Part shown: positions 5,425-9,340 of the stretch, piece by piece | How the letters are laid out: the number at the start of each line of letters is the position of its first letter | How positions within the stretch are numbered: the stretch's first letter is position 1 | Assembly (NCBI GenBank): GCA_005772945.1 | Contig: SXIE01000348.1 | Location: forward strand, 1-9,340 | DNA length: 9,340 nt | Direction of reading: 5' to 3' | Origin: Pseudomonadota bacterium | GTDB lineage: Bacteria > Myxococcota > UBA9042 > PHBI01 | Program-made: the position numbers and the translations under genes | Notes under the pieces: generated by a model | Told to the model about the DNA's origin: nothing | What the model saw: the letters and a program-made list of their open reading frames with translations, nothing else | The model's database searches: none

Positions 5425-6798
5425 TCACGCCTCGCCGGCAACGGCACTCCCGCCCACACGGCCGGCGGCTTGGACGCGTCGTCGCAGCGTCGCGCGCGCG
5501 ATCGGGGGGAGATCGCCGACGACCGTGAGTTGGCAGGTGCGCCGGTCGAGATGCGCGCGCGCCACGCGTTGGACGTCGTCAGTGCGCACGGCCATCGCGC
5601 GCCGGTAGCGCCCGGCGAGCGTGTCGGCCGCCGGAAAGAGGCGCTCCATCCCATACCAATAGGCGGTGGCGGATGGCGAGTCCCTGACCGACCCGAGCTC
5701 GAGCGCGAGCCGGCTGTGCATGCGGCCGAGCTCGGCCTCGGGGACCGGCGTGGTGGCGAGCTCGGTCAGCACCTCGAAGATGGCGTCTATGACGGCCACG
5801 GCCTGGGTGTGACGGGTCTGCGTGATGATCGAGAGGACCGACAGGCCGTCGTAGATCTCGAGGTCCGCGGCCGCATGGTACGCCAGGCCGAGCTGATCGA
5901 CGATGCGGTGGCGAAGGCGCGCGCAGGTGCCGTCGTCGAGGAGGCGCTGGACGAGGAGCAGGGCCGGCCAGTCCGCATGATCCTCGGCGGGCAGCGCCCA
6001 ACTGAGCTGCAGATCGGCCTGCGAGGCCGTGTTCTGGGTGAACTCGAAGGCCGGCAGATCGGCGCGCAACGTGGTGGGGTGGACCGCGAGGCGCGCCCCG
6101 GCTGCGAGATCAGCGAACGCCGTGGCCGCCGCCGACTCGACGCGCGCGGGGTCGACCGGGCCCGTCACGCACAGCACCATGTTCGCGGCGGTGTAGTGTT
6201 TGGCGTGCCAACGGCGGCAGTCGTCCTCGCCGAAGCGCTGGATGCGCGCGATCTGGCCGCCGACCTTGAGGGCCATCGACGAACCCGGAAAGAGCTTCAT
6301 CTTCGCGAGGTTGTCGACGTCGACGTCGCGCCCCTTCGCGTCGATTTCGTCTTGCAACTCCTCGGTGATGATCTTGCGCTCGATCTCGATCCCGGCAAAA
6401 CGCGGACGCGTCAGCATCGCGCCGATGATCGTGAGCATGGCGCCGACCTGATCCGGCAGGCACGTCGCCTCGAACGTCGTGAAGTCGCGGGACGTCGCGG
6501 CATCGATGCCCGTGCCGATCGACTCGATCGCGGCGTTGAGCTCGTAGGTGTCGGGGAAGCGCTCGCAGCCGCGAAAGAGGACGTGCTCGAGCAGGTGCGA
6601 GAGGCCGTTCTCGGAGGCCTCTTCGTAGCGCGACCCGACGCGCACGAAGAGCACGATCGAGGCGAGGTGCAGATGCGTGAGCGGCGTCACGACGAGCTCG
6701 AGGCCGGACGGCAGGCGCGTCGTGCTGGCATCGGGCCAGTCCGCGTGCGGTGTCGGCGAGGGCCCTGGGGGCCCTGTGAGATCGGGGGCGAGGGTCAT
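5425..6798 (-). CDS. M16 family zinc metallopeptidase (processing-peptidase type)
   Basis: A 457-residue protein with both halves of the M16 fold. The inverted zinc motif HxxEH is intact (H68, E71, H72 in SHLLEH), and the third ligand is expected near E146/E147 in ITEELQDE, about 75 residues on as in the family. The second half carries the substrate-gripping R...Y pair (R298, Y307 in GLAY). Many bacterial M16 proteins occur as two partners, one with the zinc motif and one with R/Y; here one chain has both, so it could act as a homodimer. There is no signal peptide, so it is probably cytoplasmic. Family members cut short peptides or presequences; the substrate is unknown. The ATG shares one base with the kinase stop (TGATG), implying translational coupling. 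The first 28 residues are Pro-rich and outside the fold. Confidence 0.93.
   Translation of the reverse strand: MTLAPDLTGPPGPSPTPHADWPDASTTRLPSGLELVVTPLTHLHLASIVLFVRVGSRYEEASENGLSHLLEHVLFRGCERFPDTYELNAAIESIGTGIDAATSRDFTTFEATCLPDQVGAMLTIIGAMLTRPRFAGIEIERKIITEELQDEIDAKGRDVDVDNLAKMKLFPGSSMALKVGGQIARIQRFGEDDCRRWHAKHYTAANMVLCVTGPVDPARVESAAATAFADLAAGARLAVHPTTLRADLPAFEFTQNTASQADLQLSWALPAEDHADWPALLLVQRLLDDGTCARLRHRIVDQLGLAYHAAADLEIYDGLSVLSIITQTRHTQAVAVIDAIFEVLTELATTPVPEAELGRMHSRLALELGSVRDSPSATAYWYGMERLFPAADTLAGRYRRAMAVRTDDVQRVARAHLDRRTCQLTVVGDLPPIARATLRRRVQAAGRVGGSAVAGEA
6759..6775. repeat. Strong hairpin early in the M16 peptidase coding sequence
   Basis: AGGGCCC (6759-6765) and GGGCCCT (6769-6775) pair perfectly across a three-base loop. 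In the minus-strand mRNA this begins about 23 bases into the M16 gene, just after the kinase stop/start overlap. It encodes part of TGPPGP, so it may only reflect Pro/Gly codons. Confidence 0.4.
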
Positions 6799-8015
6799 CA
6801 GGCGGACTCGGGGTCGGGGGTGGCGCGGACGGAAGGCGGATCGGCCGGCAGGCGCTCGCGCAGACGCGCGACGTAGGCGGCCAGATCGGTCGTGTCGGGA
6901 ACGTAGGTGATGTCGCTGGTGGTGCGCTGAAGAAGCGCAGGATCGTCGCCGAGCGCGGCCGCGCGAAGGGCCTGCCGGTACTCTTCGAGCGACACCTCGT
7001 GCTCGAGCGTGCCGCGGTCGCCGAAGTAATGCTTGTACGCAGCTGCAACGATCTGCGTCGGCGCGTCGGGCGCCGTCTCGCCGAGATAGAAGAGGGCGGC
7101 CTCGAGTCCGGCCGCGACCGCCTCGGCCCGGGCCGGACGCGCGTCGACCGGGCGCGCGAGGCAGCGCAGGATCCAATGCGCCAGCCCGCTTGGAATGGGC
7201 CCGTGCGGCGCGGTGACGAGCGGCGGCACGGTCGCCGCGTCGACCGCTTCGAGCGTCTCCAAGACCGATTCGCGCTTGAAGAGGCGCTTGCCCGCCGCCA
7301 GCTCCCACAGCACCGTCCCGAGCGAGAAGAGGTCGCTGCGGTGGTCGAGCGGGCGGCGCCGAACCTGCTCCGGGCTCATGTAGGCGTGCTTGCCCTTGAC
7401 GATGTTCGTGCGCGTCTTGTCCGCCGAGCCGGCGAACTTGGCGATGCCGAAGTCGATGAGCTTGAGCTCGCCGGTCGCGCTCATCATGAAGTTCTGCGGC
7501 GAGACGTCGCGATGCACGATGTGGAGCGGGCGGCCGTCCTTGCCGACCACGTGGTGCGCGTAGTCGAGCGCGCGCGCGGCCTGGATCCCGATGGCGCACA
7601 CGAGGCGCGGATCGGCGGCGCGCCCGGCCTCGAAGAGGACGCGCCCGAGCTCGCCGAGGTCGACCCCGTAGACGTACTCCATCGCGAGGTAGGGCGTACC
7701 TTCGACCTGCCCGACCTCGTAGATGCGCGCGATGAGGGGGTGATCGAGCTCGGCCACGAGCTGCGATTCCTGCACGAACGCTTGCACCAGATCGGGATCC
7801 TCTTGCGCATGCGGCATGAGGCGCTTGACCGCGACGACCTTCTCGAACCCCTGCGGGCCGAGCGCCTTGGCCTTGAAGATCTCGGCCGTCCCGCCCAGCG
7901 ACACGCGCCGGACGAACTGGTAGCGCCCGAACGTCGGCCCGAGCGGCGCCTCGTCGCCACCAGCCGAAGGCGCGGGCGCAGCGACGACGTCCGGTGCGTC
8001 GGGCGCGGCGCTCAC
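6798..8015 (-). CDS. Soluble serine/threonine protein kinase (Hanks type)
   Basis: A 405-residue kinase, complete by motif. It has a glycine-rich loop of the type common in myxobacterial kinases ([10 protein letters not shown], 38-47), lysine K64 in VAVKR, the helix-C glutamate E83, the catalytic loop HRDVSPQN (168-175), DFG (188-190), MSPEQ (213-217) and the RSDLFSLG segment (226-233). The domain runs from about 31 to 305. The 100-residue tail has no recognisable domain and no membrane helix, so the kinase is cytoplasmic and has no external sensor. I placed the start at the GTG at 8015 because it gives a four-base GTGA overlap with the dnaJ stop and leaves a short 30-residue Ala/Pro leader before the domain; the ribosome-binding site is weak, as expected for a coupled gene. 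Being in one transcript with dnaJ and a peptidase suggests a role in protein quality control (inference). Confidence 0.93.
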   Translation of the reverse strand: MSAAPDAPDVVAAPAPSAGGDEAPLGPTFGRYQFVRRVSLGGTAEIFKAKALGPQGFEKVVAVKRLMPHAQEDPDLVQAFVQESQLVAELDHPLIARIYEVGQVEGTPYLAMEYVYGVDLGELGRVLFEAGRAADPRLVCAIGIQAARALDYAHHVVGKDGRPLHIVHRDVSPQNFMMSATGELKLIDFGIAKFAGSADKTRTNIVKGKHAYMSPEQVRRRPLDHRSDLFSLGTVLWELAAGKRLFKRESVLETLEAVDAATVPPLVTAPHGPIPSGLAHWILRCLARPVDARPARAEAVAAGLEAALFYLGETAPDAPTQIVAAAYKHYFGDRGTLEHEVSLEEYRQALRAAALGDDPALLQRTTSDITYVPDTTDLAAYVARLRERLPADPPSVRATPDPESA

Positions 8016-9082
8016 AAGCCCGCGAGCCGCAACTGCTTGACGAGCTCGGCCTGCTTGGCGTCGAGCTTGGTCGGCACGACCACGTTGAGGGTCACGAACT
8101 GGTCGCCGTTGCCGCCGCCGTCGAGCCGCGGAACCCCGCGATTCCTCAGGCGAAGAACCGTTCCATGCTGCGTCCCCGGCGGGATGGCGACCGTCTCTTC
8201 GCCGTGGACGGTCGGCAGCTTGAGCTCGGTCCCGAGCGTCGCGGCCGTGAACGTGAGATCGTGGAGCATGTGGACGTTGGCGCCGTCGCGCCGGAAGGTC
8301 GGGTGCTCCTCGACCTGGATGAGGATCCCGAGGTCGCCGCGCTGACTGCCGCGCCCGCCGCTCTCGCCTTCGCCCGGAACGCGCAGGCGCATGCCGTCGT
8401 CGATGCCGGCCGGGATCTTCACCGCGAGCGTGCGCTGCACGCGCTTGGCGCCCTGGCCGCCGCAGTCGAGGCATTTGTCGCGCACGGTGTGACCCGCGCC
8501 GCTGCAGACCGGGCAGATCGTCTGCACCATGAAGAAGCCCTGCTGGCGCGCGATGCGCCCGCCGCCGCCGCAGGTCCGGCACGCCTCGGGCTTGGTGCCG
8601 GGGCGCGCGCCACTCCCATGGCAGGTGCCGCAGGCGTCGTGACGATCGTAGGTGACATCCTTCTTGATGCCGCGGACCGCGTCCTCGAAGCTGATCGTGA
8701 CGGCGACCTGCACGTCGTTGCCGCGCCGCACGCCTCCGCCGCCGCGCCCGCCGCGGCCGCGACCGCCACCCTGCTGGAAGAGATCGCCGAGGATGTCGCT
8801 GAACTGGCCGAAGATGTCCTCGAAGCCGCCGCTGAAGCCGCCGCCCTGCCCGGCGGCCTCGAGGCCGGCGTGGCCGAAGCGGTCGTAGCGCGCGCGCTTG
8901 TCGTCGTCCGACAGGATCGAGTACGCCTCGCTCACCTCCTTGAAGGCCTCCTCGGCCTCGGGATTGTCCGGGTTCCGGTCGGGGTGGACCTTCATCGCGA
9001 GCTTGCGATAGGCGGACTTGATGGTGCTGCCGTCTGCGTCGCGCGCGACTGCGAGGACCTCGTAGTAGCACTTCTTGGCCAT
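8012..9082 (-). CDS. dnaJ: Chaperone DnaJ (Hsp40, class A)
   Basis: Co-chaperone that delivers clients to DnaK and stimulates its ATPase. The 356 residues show the full class A order: J domain (5-70) with HPD at 33-35; a Gly/Phe-rich linker (75-119); four CxxCxGxG zinc repeats with cysteine pairs 151/154, 168/171, 190/193 and 204/207; and the C-terminal substrate domains (about 215-340). Residue 5 is cysteine in [10 protein letters not shown], where most DnaJ have aspartate. No dnaK or grpE lies in the window, so this may be the main DnaJ or a paralogue. The ATG at 9082 gives the family N-terminus but lacks a clear ribosome-binding site. It heads an operon with the kinase and the M16 peptidase. 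No CIRCE element precedes it. Confidence 0.97.
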   Translation of the reverse strand: MAKKCYYEVLAVARDADGSTIKSAYRKLAMKVHPDRNPDNPEAEEAFKEVSEAYSILSDDDKRARYDRFGHAGLEAAGQGGGFSGGFEDIFGQFSDILGDLFQQGGGRGRGGRGGGGVRRGNDVQVAVTISFEDAVRGIKKDVTYDRHDACGTCHGSGARPGTKPEACRTCGGGGRIARQQGFFMVQTICPVCSGAGHTVRDKCLDCGGQGAKRVQRTLAVKIPAGIDDGMRLRVPGEGESGGRGSQRGDLGILIQVEEHPTFRRDGANVHMLHDLTFTAATLGTELKLPTVHGEETVAIPPGTQHGTVLRLRNRGVPRLDGGGNGDQFVTLNVVVPTKLDAKQAELVKQLRLAGL

Positions 9083-9119
9083 GGGTCAGCGTGTCCACGG
9101 GAAGGCAGGTGAGAGCGGG

Positions 9120-9138
9120 CCGGCTGCCGGCAAGCCGG
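9120..9138. promoter_or_regulatory. Stem-loop at the 5' end of the dnaJ leader
   Basis: CCGGCT (9120-9125) and AGCCGG (9133-9138) pair across a seven-base loop. If the proposed dnaJ promoter is right, this hairpin lies at the very start of the transcript, about 40-50 bases before the ATG. It could protect the mRNA, regulate translation or be an operator. Confidence 0.35.
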
Positions 9139-9140
9139 GA

Positions 9141-9168
9141 CCATTAGCGAACGTGGGCAAAGATTCAA
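9141..9168 (-). promoter_or_regulatory. Candidate promoter of the dnaJ operon
   Basis: On the minus strand TTGAAT (9168-9163) and TAATGG (9146-9141) are 16 bases apart. The upstream box reads CTTGAA with the preceding base, the heat-shock sigma-32 -35 motif, but no CCCCAT-like -10 follows, so the sigma factor cannot be named. The match at -10 is poor. Confidence 0.3.
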
Positions 9169-9199
9169 GGGTCCTGGCGAGGCGGCGGGCGACATGCGG

Positions 9200-9228
9200 T
9201 TGAGAGTCGCGGCGAGTGCGGCTACATT
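9200..9228 (+). promoter_or_regulatory. Housekeeping-type promoter of the right-edge gene
   Basis: TTGAGA (9200-9205, five of six consensus bases) and TACATT (9223-9228, four of six) are separated by 17 bases. The expected start point, about 9235, is only about three bases before the ATG at 9238, which would give a leaderless or nearly leaderless mRNA. The promoter is divergent from that of dnaJ. Confidence 0.55.
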
Positions 9229-9237
9229 CGGGCCCGC

Positions 9238-9340
9238 ATGGAGCTCTTGGCGTGCATGGGTGTGGTCGTGCTTTTCGCGGCCGGTGGAGCCTGCGGGAGC
9301 GAGCTCCGCGGGCGTTCCGGCGGTGGCGATGCGCTCTCGG
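9238..9340 (+). CDS. Start of a probable lipoprotein gene (cut by window edge)
   Basis: Only 34 codons are visible. They give MELLACMGVVVLFAAGGAC, then a polar Gly/Ser/Arg stretch. The hydrophobic run followed by GGAC resembles a lipoprotein signal, although glycine at -3 is not the classical lipobox and there is no positive charge at the N-terminus. Third positions are mostly G or C, which supports coding. There is no ribosome-binding site before 9238, which fits the nearly leaderless promoter. An alternative start is the ATG at 9256, with GGAG at 9240-9243, but that leaves a very short signal. Another open frame begins at 9194, upstream of the proposed transcription start. Function unknown. 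Confidence 0.5.
   Translation, partial: MELLACMGVVVLFAAGGACGSELRGRSGGGDALS

Noticed and set aside
5419..6876. 485-codon plus-strand open frame
   Set aside because: It lies antisense to the M16 peptidase, which has intact zinc and R/Y motifs; the composition is shadow-like.
6999..9112. Long plus-strand open frames opposite the kinase and dnaJ
   Set aside because: Both opposite-strand genes are complete by motif; these frames have no recognisable domain.
9083..9237. CIRCE (HrcA operator) upstream of dnaJ
   Set aside because: The TTAGCACTC-N9-GAGTGCTAA pattern is absent.

Overview
The window is very GC-rich with strong G/C third-position bias and looks like a chromosomal stretch from a delta-proteobacterial lineage, most probably Myxococcota (perhaps Polyangiales-like). 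The best taxonomic clues are a GYF-domain membrane protein with an AgmX/PglI (TonB-like) tail and a soluble Ser/Thr kinase of the usual myxobacterial build. The assignment rests on protein style, not on a marker-gene comparison. I see no transposase, phage gene, tRNA, rRNA or CRISPR array, and no gene-free stretch longer than about 258 bases.

Layout. Minus strand, 1-614: glutathione synthetase gshB, cut by the left edge. It lies 19 bases behind a secreted protein of unknown function (634-1416), so the two probably form an operon. Plus strand, 1570-2496: dapF (diaminopimelate epimerase), divergent from that pair. Between 2497 and 2593 is a bidirectional terminator-like hairpin where dapF converges with rplC (2594-3259, minus). 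rplC stands alone, without the rest of the S10 operon, behind its own promoter with a perfect -35 box. Next on the minus strand is a 588-residue GYF - transmembrane - TonB-like-tail protein (3518-5284), also with its own promoter. A tight minus-strand operon follows: dnaJ (8012-9082), a Ser/Thr protein kinase (6798-8015) and an M16 zinc peptidase (5425-6798), joined by GTGA and TGATG stop/start overlaps. At the right edge a plus-strand gene for a probable lipoprotein begins at 9238 from a promoter so close that its mRNA may be leaderless.

How the genes fit together. dapF and gshB are housekeeping biosynthesis (meso-diaminopimelate for lysine and peptidoglycan; glutathione), and rplC is ribosomal. 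The dnaJ-kinase-M16 unit couples a co-chaperone, a signalling kinase and a protease in one transcript, which suggests a kinase-linked protein-quality-control module; this is inference from gene order. The GYF/TonB-tail protein is built to join the cytoplasm to the envelope, like the motility protein GltJ/AgmX, but it lacks the N-terminal zinc finger.

Most notable: (i) the translationally coupled dnaJ-kinase-peptidase operon; (ii) rplC outside its normal operon; (iii) a 44-position near-identical sequence found in frame inside the GYF gene and again, inverted, just past that gene's stop codon, suggesting a small mobile or dispersed repeat that tolerates coding DNA.
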